Below, in pieces: positions 1 through 5,340 of a stretch of 5,340 bases of DNA. Source of the DNA: an uncultured beta proteobacterium (lineage in GTDB: Bacteria > Pseudomonadota > Gammaproteobacteria > Burkholderiales > Rhodocyclaceae); the NCBI GenBank assembly GCA_903916205.1, contig CAIWVX010000284.1:1-5340 (forward strand), given 5' to 3'. The notes beneath the pieces were generated by a model. That model saw nothing but the letters and a program-made list of their open reading frames with translations, had not been told where the DNA came from and did not search any database. Within the stretch, counting starts at the first letter, position 1. The number at the start of each line of letters is the position of its first letter. The position numbers and the translations under genes were made by a program.

Positions 1-1061
1 CCAATGTGGGCAAATCCACTCTTTTTAACGCCCTGACCAAAGCCGGGGTGGCGGCGGAAAATTACCCTTTTTGCACGATTGAGCCGTCTGTGGGCATCGT
101 CGAAGTGCCTGATCGACGTCTCGACAAGCTGTCTGAAATTGTCAAACCACAGCGCGTCGTTCCGGCGGTGACGGAGTTCGTCGATATCGCCGGGCTGGTT
201 GCCGGAGCCTCCAAGGGCGAGGGACTGGGGAATAAGTTCCTCGCCAACATTCGAGAAACCGATGCGGTGCTGCATGTGGTGCGCTGCTTTGCCGATGACA
301 ACGTGATTCACGTCTCCGGTGGTGTTGATCCTATTCGCGACATTGAAATCATCGATACCGAATTGGCGCTAGCCGATATGGCTACGGTTGAAAAAGCCTT
401 GGCGCGTTACCGTCGACCCGCCAGTTCAGGCGATAAGGAAGCCAAGATATTGGTCGCCGTTCTCGAAAAGTGTTTTGCCCAGCTTGATCTTGCCAAGCCC
501 GTTCGTGCCCTCGACCTGTCGAAGGAAGAATGGAACACGCTCAAACCCTTCTGTTTGATCACCGCCAAACCGGTGCTTTACGCGGCTAACGTCGCCGAAA
601 ATGGCTTTGTCAATAATCCGTACCTTGATGCGGTGCGCGAACACGCGAAGGCCGAAAAGGCTGAAGTGGTCTCAGTCTGTGCGGCGATTGAAGCGGAGAT
701 CGCCGATCTCGCCGACGAAGAAAAGCAACTTTTTTTGGCCGATCTTGGCCTCGAAGAACCGGGGCTCGACCGCTTGGTGCACACCGGCTACCACCTGCTT
801 GGCTTGCAAACTTATTTCACCGCAGGGGTTAAGGAAGTCCGGGCATGGACTATTCATCGAGGCGATACCGCGCCGCAAGCCGCTGGCGTTATTCACACCG
901 ATTTCGAGCGCGGCTTTATTCGCGCCCAAACCATCGCTTTTGATGATTTCATCACTTATGGCGGCGAACACGGGGCCAAAGAGGCCGGTAAAATGCGCGC
1001 CGAAGGCAAGGAGTACGTTGTCAAAGATGGCGACGTGCTTAACTTCCTGTTTAACGTTTAA
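1..1061 (+). CDS. ychF: Ribosome-binding ATPase YchF (Obg family), 5'-partial
   Basis: This is the Obg-family P-loop NTPase YchF/OLA1, which prefers ATP over GTP and binds ribosomes; in E. coli it is linked to translation and oxidative-stress control. The reading frame enters from the left edge (first full codon at position 3, Asn), so the start codon is outside the window. The GTG at 6-8 is the Val of the Walker A motif NVGKST, not a start. Counting from that Val, DIAGLV (G3 switch) is at residues 60-65 and GEGLGN follows at 71-76. NVAE at 195-198 replaces the NKxD of true GTPases, which is the YchF hallmark. The C-terminal TGS domain covers about 267-351 ([33 protein letters not shown]) and ends in the typical NFLFNV. 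The 351 residues seen, plus the 12 missing, match the roughly 363-residue family length. The gene upstream, often pth, cannot be seen. No clear terminator follows. Identification is secure. Confidence 0.97.
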   Translation, partial: NVGKSTLFNALTKAGVAAENYPFCTIEPSVGIVEVPDRRLDKLSEIVKPQRVVPAVTEFVDIAGLVAGASKGEGLGNKFLANIRETDAVLHVVRCFADDNVIHVSGGVDPIRDIEIIDTELALADMATVEKALARYRRPASSGDKEAKILVAVLEKCFAQLDLAKPVRALDLSKEEWNTLKPFCLITAKPVLYAANVAENGFVNNPYLDAVREHAKAEKAEVVSVCAAIEAEIADLADEEKQLFLADLGLEEPGLDRLVHTGYHLLGLQTYFTAGVKEVRAWTIHRGDTAPQAAGVIHTDFERGFIRAQTIAFDDFITYGGEHGAKEAGKMRAEGKEYVVKDGDVLNFLFNV

Positions 1062-1146
1062 GAAACGTCTACGAAATTACGTCCTGATTTGACGTATTGA
1101 GCTGGCTTGTGGCATTGCCGGTCGATGAAAAATCAAAAAAATCATC
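1062..1146. other. Convergent intergenic gap between ychF and the transglycosylase gene
   Basis: This 85-bp gap lies between two genes transcribed towards each other. It contains a 6-bp inverted repeat, TACGTC at 1078-1083 and GACGTA at 1091-1096, with a 7-base loop but no T-tract after it on either strand. Just past the transglycosylase stop, the - strand has two T-runs (1141-1135 and 1132-1128) flanked by GATGA/TCATC arms (1124-1128 and 1142-1146). This could slow or end - strand transcription, but there is no GC-rich stem before the T-runs, so it is not a convincing intrinsic terminator. No gene is seen here. Confidence 0.4.
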
Positions 1147-1734
1147 CTAGGGTTTACTGTAAAGCCATTGGCTGTGCCAGGCACCGCGCACTAGATTGGG
1201 ATATTCGGCTTGCCCGAGGCTGCCGTTGTAGCGGCCTAAAGCACGGTACAAATTGCCTTGTTCGATGTCTAAATAATGGCGCAGGATGGTGCAGCCGAAA
1301 CGCAGGTTGGTTCGCAGATGAAACAGGTTATCGCCGTTACGACCGATAACTTTGATCCAGAACGGCATGACCTGCATGAATCCGCGGGCCCCGGCAGAGG
1401 ACACCGCGTATTTCTTGAAGCCGCTTTCCACTTGAATCAGCCCGAGGATAAGTTGCGGATCGAGTCCGGCGCGTGTGGCTTCGTAATGGACGGCGCGCAG
1501 TAACTCCAGCCGACTATCCCGGTCGGGAATCCGCTGCGTCAGTCGGCGCGACATTTCTGTTAGCCAGTCGACAGCGTCTATCGAGTCGAGAAACGCGCTT
1601 TTTGGTGGGGCTTGATCGGCGATGGCGTGTGACAGTGCGGCCTGGACGCTGGCCGAGAGCGGTTCGTATTTTTGCGTTCCGGCCTGAACGAGCGCCGGGA
1701 AAAAAAGGAGGAAAAGAAAGGCTATTCGCTGCAC
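1147..1734 (-). CDS. Exported lytic transglycosylase, SLT domain (195 aa)
   Basis: This is a small family-1 (Slt-type) lytic transglycosylase, a class that cleaves the MurNAc-GlcNAc bond of peptidoglycan to leave 1,6-anhydro-MurNAc. Residues 1-18 form a signal peptide (Arg3, a hydrophobic core at 4-16, a likely cut after VQA18), so the product should act in the periplasm; there is no lipobox. The SLT domain spans about 85-195. Glu103 in IQVESGF is the expected catalytic acid, followed by [13 protein letters not shown] (112-124), the [15 protein letters not shown] helix (141-155) and [10 protein letters not shown] (165-174). Start: GTG at 1734-1732 gives a complete signal peptide, and AGG lies just upstream. 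It overlaps the end of proS by 13 bp, so co-transcription and translational coupling with proS are likely. The domain is clear; the biological substrate context is not, and I give no gene symbol because small SLT proteins are named inconsistently. Confidence 0.93.
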   Translation of the reverse strand: MQRIAFLFLLFFPALVQAGTQKYEPLSASVQAALSHAIADQAPPKSAFLDSIDAVDWLTEMSRRLTQRIPDRDSRLELLRAVHYEATRAGLDPQLILGLIQVESGFKKYAVSSAGARGFMQVMPFWIKVIGRNGDNLFHLRTNLRFGCTILRHYLDIEQGNLYRALGRYNGSLGQAEYPNLVRGAWHSQWLYSKP

Positions 1735-3446
1735 AACCTGGCTTTGAGGAAAGTAGAAATGTCGCCAATCGGAACCATTTGGGCTTCGTTATCGGTTCGC
1801 CCTTTGTATTCGAGTTTGCCTTCAGCCAATCCTCGATCACCGACAACAATCCGGTGCGGTATGCCGATTAATTCCATATCGGCGAACATACTGCCGGGAC
1901 GTTCATTGCGGTCATCAAACAGCACATCGAATCCGCCGGCCTTCAGCTCAAGATAAAGGGCGTCAGTCGCCGCTTTTATGGTCTCGCTTTTACTGTAGCC
2001 CATCGGCACAATGCACACCGCGAAGGGCGCGATGGCGGGCGGAAAAATGATCCCGCGATTGTCGTGATTCTGTTCAATGGCCGCGCCAACAATGCGCGAG
2101 ACGCCAATGCCGTAACAGCCCATTTCCATCACCTGACTTTGACTGTTTTCATCGAGGAAACAGCATTTCAGGGCTTCGGCGTACGTGGTTCGCAACTGGA
2201 AAATATGCCCAACCTCAATGCCGCGACAGAGTTCGAGCGACCCTTTGCCATCAGGCGACGGGTCGCCAACCACGACGTTGCGGAAGTCAGCGACCTGTGT
2301 CGGTTCCGGCAGGTCTCGCCCGAAGTTAACGCCCGTTAAATGAAATCCGGCGTCGTTGGCACCGCAGGTAAAATCGTTCATGGCGGCGACGCTACGGTCA
2401 GCGAAAACAGCGCTATCATTGCCACCGACGGGGCCGATATAGCCCGGTTTGCAGCCCAATGCCGCAACGATTTCTTCATCACGAGCAAAACGGAATTCGC
2501 CGATGATCTTTTGTGTTTTGATTTCGTTTAAGTCGTGATCGCCGCGCAGCAGGATAAGCGCGAAACATGGCGGGCTGTCCGGCTGAAGTTCGCGCATGAT
2601 GGCGATGGCTTTAACCATCTTTGTTAATGGAATATGCAGAAAAGCCGCGACGTCCTCACACTTGGTTTTTCCCGGCGTGGCTATTTTTTCCAGAACGGCA
2701 ACCGGCGCACCGCGTACTGATTTTGGCGCCAGCGCTTCGGCAAGTTCAACATTGGCGGCATAGTCTGAGTCTGGGCAGTAGGCGAGCGCATCTTCGCCAG
2801 AATCGGCGAGAACGTGGAATTCATGCGATCCGGTGCCGCCGATTGAGCCGGTGTCCGCCGCGACCGCGCGAAATTTCAGCCCGAGACGGGTGAAAATCCG
2901 CGTATAGGTTTCGAACATATTGCGGTATTCACGCTGTAGATCGGCAAAGCTGGTATGGAACGAGTAACCGTCTTTCATCAGAAATTCACGCCCACGCATC
3001 ACGCCGAAACGCGGCCTGATTTCGTCGCGGAATTTCATCTGCACTTGATAGAAATGCAACGGGAGCTGGCGGTAACTTTTAACCTCTTTACGCACGATGT
3101 CGGTAATAACTTCCTCGTGCGTCGGGCCGATAACGAAGTCTCGCTGATGGCGATCTTTGAAGCGTAAAAGTTCCGGCCCGTATTTTTCCCAGCGCCCGGA
3201 TTCCTGCCACAACTCGGCGGGTTGGACGGCGGGCATTGATAGCTCAATGGCTCCGGCACGCTCCATTTCTTGACGCACAATGTTCTCCACCTTGCGCAGG
3301 ATGCGCAATCCGAGCGGCATCCAGGTGTAAATTCCACCCGCCAGCCGCTTTATCAGACCAGCCCGCAGCATGAGTTGGTGGCTGACGATCTCGGCATCTG
3401 AGGGCGCTTCTTTGAGCGTGGAAATAAAGTAATTGGAGGTGCGCAT
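1722..3446 (-). CDS. proS: Prolyl-tRNA synthetase, bacterial type with editing domain
   Basis: This class II aminoacyl-tRNA synthetase charges tRNA-Pro in the cytoplasm. At 574 aa it matches the bacterial (E. coli-type) form of about 572 aa. The N-terminus [15 protein letters not shown] and the catalytic core with [17 protein letters not shown] (28-44) are typical. Class II motif 2 is at [17 protein letters not shown] (139-155), and motif 3 is at [18 protein letters not shown] (443-460). The inserted YbaK-like editing domain, which deacylates Ala-tRNA-Pro, lies at about 225-385 and keeps its key residues: Lys279 (TKMVKA), GDHDLNE (302-308), KPGYIGP (333-339) and His369. The anticodon-binding domain is at about 473-574 and includes [18 protein letters not shown] (511-528). 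No strong Shine-Dalgarno sequence is visible before the ATG at 3446. The gene is the first of an apparent operon with the lytic transglycosylase, which begins inside its last codons. All core motifs are intact. Confidence 0.98.
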   Translation of the reverse strand: MRTSNYFISTLKEAPSDAEIVSHQLMLRAGLIKRLAGGIYTWMPLGLRILRKVENIVRQEMERAGAIELSMPAVQPAELWQESGRWEKYGPELLRFKDRHQRDFVIGPTHEEVITDIVRKEVKSYRQLPLHFYQVQMKFRDEIRPRFGVMRGREFLMKDGYSFHTSFADLQREYRNMFETYTRIFTRLGLKFRAVAADTGSIGGTGSHEFHVLADSGEDALAYCPDSDYAANVELAEALAPKSVRGAPVAVLEKIATPGKTKCEDVAAFLHIPLTKMVKAIAIMRELQPDSPPCFALILLRGDHDLNEIKTQKIIGEFRFARDEEIVAALGCKPGYIGPVGGNDSAVFADRSVAAMNDFTCGANDAGFHLTGVNFGRDLPEPTQVADFRNVVVGDPSPDGKGSLELCRGIEVGHIFQLRTTYAEALKCCFLDENSQSQVMEMGCYGIGVSRIVGAAIEQNHDNRGIIFPPAIAPFAVCIVPMGYSKSETIKAATDALYLELKAGGFDVLFDDRNERPGSMFADMELIGIPHRIVVGDRGLAEGKLEYKGRTDNEAQMVPIGDISTFLKARLCSE

Positions 3447-3510
3447 AGGATTTTATGGAAAGCCGTAAAAGCGCGATTTTACTCGACTGCCCCATCGAGC
3501 GCGAAGGCAA
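3447..3510 (-). promoter_or_regulatory. Candidate proS promoter region (weak)
   Basis: Reading towards proS, TAAAAT at 3481-3476 is a good -10 match. At 18-bp spacing the upstream hexamer is TTCGCG (3505-3500), a poor -35. Start of transcription would fall near 3469, giving a leader of about 22 bases. The spacer holds a 5-bp inverted repeat, CTCGA at 3482-3486 and TCGAG at 3495-3499, which could be an operator or chance. The assignment rests on one hexamer and position only. Confidence 0.22.
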
Positions 3511-3562
3511 TTACATCAATGTGCGCTTCATTTATCGGTCGCCGCAAACGGCGAAATTTTAG
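3455..3562 (+). pseudogene. 35-codon ORF, possible relic of the rppH N-terminus
   Basis: An ATG at 3455 opens 35 codons ending in TAG at 3560-3562, with AGGA four bases before the ATG. The protein begins MESRKSAILLDCP and continues IEREGNYINVRFIYR. From Ile14 it resembles the RppH (RNA pyrophosphohydrolase) start as I remember it, roughly LDREGYRPNVGIIL: the REG, the NV and a following Ile line up without gaps, with Glu for Asp. From memory, rppH is a divergent neighbour of proS in many betaproteobacteria, which is this position and strand. If so, the gene has lost its start codon (CCC-ATC replaces the start region) and everything beyond about 15-20 codons, where rsmI now begins. No Nudix box is present. 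The alternatives are a genuine small protein or a chance ORF. The similarity is short, so confidence is low. Confidence 0.3.
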
Positions 3563-3568
3563 TTTTTT
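3539..3568 (+). terminator. Hairpin plus T-tract, + strand intrinsic terminator
   Basis: A perfect 6-bp stem, TCGCCG (3539-3544) and CGGCGA (3549-3554), closes a CAAA loop. It is followed on the + strand by AATTTTAGTTTTTT, with T-runs at 3557-3560 and 3563-3568. On the - strand the hairpin is followed by CCGATAAATG, with no T-run, so the structure is oriented to stop + strand transcription although both flanking genes lie on the - strand. The T-tract overlaps the last codons of rsmI. Base pairing is certain; termination activity is inferred. The only + strand ORF it could serve is the 35-codon ORF ending at 3562. It could also limit antisense transcription entering rsmI. Confidence 0.5.
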
Positions 3569-4398
3569 AGAGATAGCGCCAGTTTGTACAGTGCATTTTT
3601 TCCGCCACCGACAATGGCATGGGCTAACTTGGCCGCTTGCTTGACGGGTAAGCCTTCGTTGAGCAACAGGGAGAGCACGCGTTGGGCTTCTCCGTCGTCC
3701 TTCGATTCTCCGGCGGCAGAAACCAGTAGCACGAATTCTCCGCGCTGGCGGTTGGGGTCGGCTTGCAGCCAGGCCAGTGCCTCGTGCAAGGGGCAGGAGT
3801 GAATGGTCTCAAACAGTTTGGTGAGTTCACGTGCCATGACTAGAGTGCGCCCCATGCCATAGATTAAAGACAGCGATTCAACGGTTTCAAGAATGCGATG
3901 CGGGGCTTCGTAAAATACCAAGGTATAGGGTAGGTCGATCAAGGCACGGAGAACGTCTTCGCGTTGTTTGCTTTTGGCTGGCAGAAATCCGTAGAAAAGA
4001 AAATGCGCGTCAGTCAGCCCCGAGGCCGATAAGGCGGTGACCGCCGCGCAAGGGCCGGGTAGAGGCACGACTCGGAATCCGGCGGCACGCACTCGGGCGA
4101 CCAGTCGAGCGCCGGGATCGGATACCGCTGGTGTTCCGGCATCGGAAACCAACGCCACCGATTCACCTTCAGTCAATTTGTCGATCACCTGACGAGCCGC
4201 AGCTTCTTCATTGTGCTGGTGGGCCGCCAGCATCCGCGCGGATGAGCCAAAGTGCTTGAGCAAAGGCGCAGTATGGCGGGTATCTTCCGCCGCCACCCAA
4301 GGCACTGCGCGGAGAATGTCGATTGCCCGTTGAGTCATATCACCGAGATTACCTAAGGGCGTCGGCACTACATATAATGTGGGATCGTCTTGCGTCAT
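3559..4398 (-). CDS. rsmI: 16S rRNA (cytidine1402-2'-O)-methyltransferase RsmI
   Basis: RsmI uses S-adenosylmethionine to 2'-O-methylate C1402 of 16S rRNA in the ribosomal P site, acting with RsmH to help decoding fidelity. At 279 aa it is close to the E. coli protein (about 286 aa). The tetrapyrrole-methylase fold is evident: LYVVPTPLGNLGDMTQRA (8-25), AAEDTRHTAPLLKHFG (36-51), the SAM-site segment ALVSDAGTPAVSDPG (82-96), VVPLPGPCAAVTALSASGL (110-128), YGFLPAKSKQR (136-146), FYEAPHR (162-168), ARELTKLFETIH (189-200) and RGEFVLLV (219-226). The C-terminus has the usual KNALYKLALSL. The ATG at 4398 gives the standard N-terminus; no good Shine-Dalgarno precedes it. It diverges from yraN with 15 bp between start codons, so any promoter must overlap yraN coding sequence. 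Its stop overlaps the T-tract of the + strand hairpin. Intact and secure. Confidence 0.97.
   Translation of the reverse strand: MTQDDPTLYVVPTPLGNLGDMTQRAIDILRAVPWVAAEDTRHTAPLLKHFGSSARMLAAHQHNEEAAARQVIDKLTEGESVALVSDAGTPAVSDPGARLVARVRAAGFRVVPLPGPCAAVTALSASGLTDAHFLFYGFLPAKSKQREDVLRALIDLPYTLVFYEAPHRILETVESLSLIYGMGRTLVMARELTKLFETIHSCPLHEALAWLQADPNRQRGEFVLLVSAAGESKDDGEAQRVLSLLLNEGLPVKQAAKLAHAIVGGGKNALYKLALSLKN
4349..4378 (+). promoter_or_regulatory. Candidate sigma70 promoter for the yraN operon
   Basis: A perfect TATAAT lies at 4373-4378, inside the 5' coding part of rsmI on the opposite strand. TTACCT at 4349-4354 is a partial -35 match at 18-bp spacing (three of six bases). Transcription would start near 4385, leaving a leader of about 29 bases before the yraN ATG at 4414. 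Position and orientation suit the yraN-HIRAN-SIS genes, which otherwise have almost no upstream space. Confidence 0.45.
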
Positions 4399-4417
4399 GG
4401 CGGTCAGTCAAAAATGA
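4397..4417 (+). other. Six-codon upstream ORF overlapping the yraN start
   Basis: An ATG at 4397-4399 reads MAVSQK and stops at TGA 4415-4417, giving the ATGA overlap typical of coupled starts with the yraN ATG at 4414. It shares the palindrome CATG (4396-4399) with the rsmI start codon on the other strand. It has no clear ribosome site and may be chance, but it would lie in the predicted yraN leader and could feed ribosomes onto yraN. Confidence 0.2.
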
Positions 4418-4794
4418 ACGATAACGATACCACGAGCGGCACCTGCAACGTCAGCGGCAAGCAGGCAGAAGATCTGGCGGCGCGCTTTCTCGTCACTCGA
4501 GGATTGACGGTTTTAACGCGCAATTTTCGCTGTCGGGGCGGTGAAATCGACCTCATTTGCCGTGATGGCAAAACGCTGGTTTTCGTCGAAGTTCGTCTGC
4601 GCCGCCATTCTGGATTTGGCGGTGCCGGTGGCAGCATCACGTCGACCAAACAGCGTCGAATTATTTTGGCCGCTGAGCACTACCTCGTGGCTCATGGCCG
4701 GGCAAACAGTGATTGCCGCTTTGATTGCGTGCTTTTGGATGGCCTTGGCGAAAATCATATTGAGTGGCTTCGTGATGCGTTTTCTGCTGATTAG
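4414..4794 (+). CDS. yraN: YraN family protein (UPF0102), nuclease-like fold
   Basis: This is a member of the UPF0102/YraN family, which has a predicted PD-(D/E)XK (restriction-endonuclease-like) fold and no settled function. With the ATG at 4414 the protein is 126 aa, near the E. coli 131 aa. Visible signatures are GKQAEDLAARFLVTRGLTVL (15-34), RGGEIDLI (41-48), LVFVEVRLRR (55-64), the TKQRRI segment (78-83), CRFDCVLL (101-108) and the ending IEWLRDAF (116-123). Asp46 and Glu59 would be the metal ligands; the usual catalytic Lys is Arg61, as also seen in E. coli YraN. An in-frame TTG at 4390 would add eight residues but lies only about 5 bases from the predicted transcription start, so ATG is preferred. 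A six-codon minicistron starting at 4397 ends in the TGA that overlaps this ATG. The 3' end overlaps the HIRAN gene by 20 bp, implying an operon. Confidence 0.93.
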   Translation: MNDNDTTSGTCNVSGKQAEDLAARFLVTRGLTVLTRNFRCRGGEIDLICRDGKTLVFVEVRLRRHSGFGGAGGSITSTKQRRIILAAEHYLVAHGRANSDCRFDCVLLDGLGENHIEWLRDAFSAD

Positions 4795-5140
4795 TTTGCT
4801 GCTCATTGACCTGCTTCAGCCGGGCAGGTGCCGGGCCGAGTCGGTCAAAATTCTTGTCCAAAGTTCGCCGCTGGCCGGCAGTCAATACTATGCCATTAGC
4901 TCGGTCTGGCAGGAAATTCAATTGGGTAGCCGCCTGGCATTGATCCGCGAACCGAATAATCCGCATGACCGCAACGCCGTGCGCGTGGAGTGGCAAGGTC
5001 AGCAACTGGGCTATGTGCCACGTCGCGAAAACCACGCCGTGGCCAAGGCGATTGATTCTGGAGAAAAGCTCGAAGGCCGTGTTTCAAGGCTGCGCGAGGA
5101 TGCAGACCCGTGGCGGCGGGTGGAGTTTGAGGATATCTGA
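4775..5140 (+). CDS. Small HIRAN-domain protein with predicted signal peptide (121 aa)
   Basis: Residues 34-105 form a HIRAN domain: AGSQYYAISSVW (34-45), LGSRLALIREPNNPHDRNAVRV (50-71) with the family-typical REPxNPxDxNA signature, then GQQLGYVPRREN (75-86). HIRAN domains are known from HLTF/Rad5-type helicases, where the HLTF domain binds single-stranded 3' DNA ends; here it is the only domain. The N-terminus MRFLLISLLLIDLLQPGRCRA has one Arg, a hydrophobic core (3-14) and a plausible signal peptidase site after Ala21, so export to the periplasm is predicted, which is unexpected for a DNA-end binder. Start: ATG at 4775 gives a complete signal peptide; a GTG one codon earlier is also possible. 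Longer upstream extensions in this frame only retrace yraN in another frame. The 20-bp overlap with yraN suggests translational coupling. The domain call is firm; role and substrate are unknown. Confidence 0.88.
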   Translation: MRFLLISLLLIDLLQPGRCRAESVKILVQSSPLAGSQYYAISSVWQEIQLGSRLALIREPNNPHDRNAVRVEWQGQQLGYVPRRENHAVAKAIDSGEKLEGRVSRLREDADPWRRVEFEDI

Positions 5141-5191
5141 TCCTCTGATGTTAGACTAGCGGCTGGATAAACTCTTTGCGCACTGACACCT
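5141..5191 (+). other. Short gap before the SIS gene
   Basis: This 51-bp gap separates the HIRAN gene stop from the next start. I see no Shine-Dalgarno sequence close to the ATG at 5192 (the bases before it are CACTGACACCT), no hairpin with a T-tract, and no convincing promoter. The downstream gene is probably read from the yraN transcript. Confidence 0.4.
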
Positions 5192-5323
5192 ATGAATCTC
5201 ATTGCACACATTGGCCAGCATTTCAATGACAGCGCCAAAACTAAACTTGATGCCATTGAACTCCTCTGCGCGCCGATTGCCGTAGCGGCAGTAACAATCA
5301 TAGTATTCGAGAATTTTCAATGA
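5192..5323 (+). pseudogene. DiaA/GmhA-like SIS protein, N-terminus only, frame interrupted
   Basis: The ATG at 5192 opens MNLIAHIGQHFNDSAKTK, followed by LDAIELLCAPIAVAAVTIIV. This matches the N-terminal helix of DiaA/phosphoheptose-isomerase proteins; E. coli DiaA, as remembered, has FTESIQTQ and then ISRAAMTLVQSLL. DiaA binds DnaA and promotes replication initiation, while GmhA makes the heptose precursor of LPS. The match holds to about residue 38, then the frame ends at TGA 5321-5323 after 43 codons, before the glycine-rich SIS motif CGNGxSA. Deleting one T from the TTTT at 5314-5317 would bypass the stop and give FNESMNQT to the window edge, where the family has a similar LNEGK-like stretch. 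So this is a frameshifted gene, a sequencing error in a homopolymer, or a decayed fragment. The rest lies outside the window. The position after yraN agrees with a DiaA-like gene. Confidence 0.65.
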
Positions 5324-5340
5324 AAGCATGAACCAGACGC

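Noticed and set aside
6..8. GTG as the start of ychF
   Set aside because: It is the Val of the Walker A motif NVGKS; starting there would destroy the nucleotide-binding loop. The gene is simply cut by the window edge.
601..1092. 163-codon + strand ORF over the ychF 3' half
   Set aside because: It is another frame of ychF with low-complexity Arg/Lys/Ser/Pro content and no recognisable domain.
1163..1173. AGCCATTGGCT hairpin as terminator of the transglycosylase gene
   Set aside because: The stem is only 4 bp, lies inside the coding sequence, and is about 20 bases from the T-runs, so it does not form an intrinsic terminator.
1473..1871. 132-codon + strand ORF opposite the transglycosylase and proS end
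   Set aside because: It is antisense to two genes with intact motifs and its translation shows no domain or signal sequence.
3244..3510. 88-codon - strand ORF across the proS start
   Set aside because: It reads proS in another frame and extends upstream without any recognisable motif.
4541..4774. Longer N-terminus for the HIRAN protein
   Set aside because: These 78 codons lie entirely within yraN in a shifted frame; the signal peptide begins at the ATG at 4775.
5011..5301. 96-codon - strand ORF opposite the HIRAN gene and SIS gene start
   Set aside because: It is complementary to two recognisable + strand proteins and shows no domain.

Overview
The window reads as a chromosomal housekeeping segment of a Gram-negative bacterium, most likely a betaproteobacterium. 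All identifications come from motifs and remembered family sequences, since no search could be run. The proteins are close to proteobacterial families (YchF, bacterial-type ProS with an inserted editing domain, RsmI, YraN). Two gene orders, proS followed by a small lytic transglycosylase and rsmI diverging from yraN-HIRAN-SIS protein, are ones I associate with Betaproteobacteria. Base composition looks moderately GC-rich and even. There is no tRNA, rRNA, CRISPR array, insertion sequence or prophage gene, and no gene-free stretch longer than about 115 bp.

Layout: (1) 1-1061, + strand, the ribosome-associated ATPase ychF, lacking only its first dozen codons. (2) 1147-3446, - strand, an apparent two-gene operon: proS, then an exported lytic transglycosylase whose GTG start lies inside the end of proS. 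It converges on ychF across an 85-bp gap. (3) 3447-3558, the gap between proS and rsmI. It holds a 35-codon + strand ORF with a resemblance to the N-terminus of RppH, ending in a hairpin plus T-tract oriented as a + strand terminator. (4) 3559-4398, - strand, rsmI. (5) 4414-5323, + strand, diverging from rsmI with only 15 bp between start codons: yraN (nuclease-fold UPF0102), a small HIRAN-domain protein with an apparent signal peptide, and the start of a DiaA/GmhA-like SIS gene whose frame closes after 43 codons.

The intact genes concern translation (YchF on ribosomes, ProS charging tRNA-Pro, RsmI methylating 16S rRNA), wall turnover (lytic transglycosylase) and DNA- or replication-linked functions that are poorly understood (YraN, HIRAN protein, DiaA-like). 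I see no complete new defence or mobile system. The points most worth a second look are the possible rppH relic and orphan terminator between proS and rsmI, the exported solo HIRAN protein overlapping yraN, and the interrupted diaA-like gene at the right edge. If both gene remnants are real, they suggest local gene decay or rearrangement around an otherwise conserved neighbourhood.
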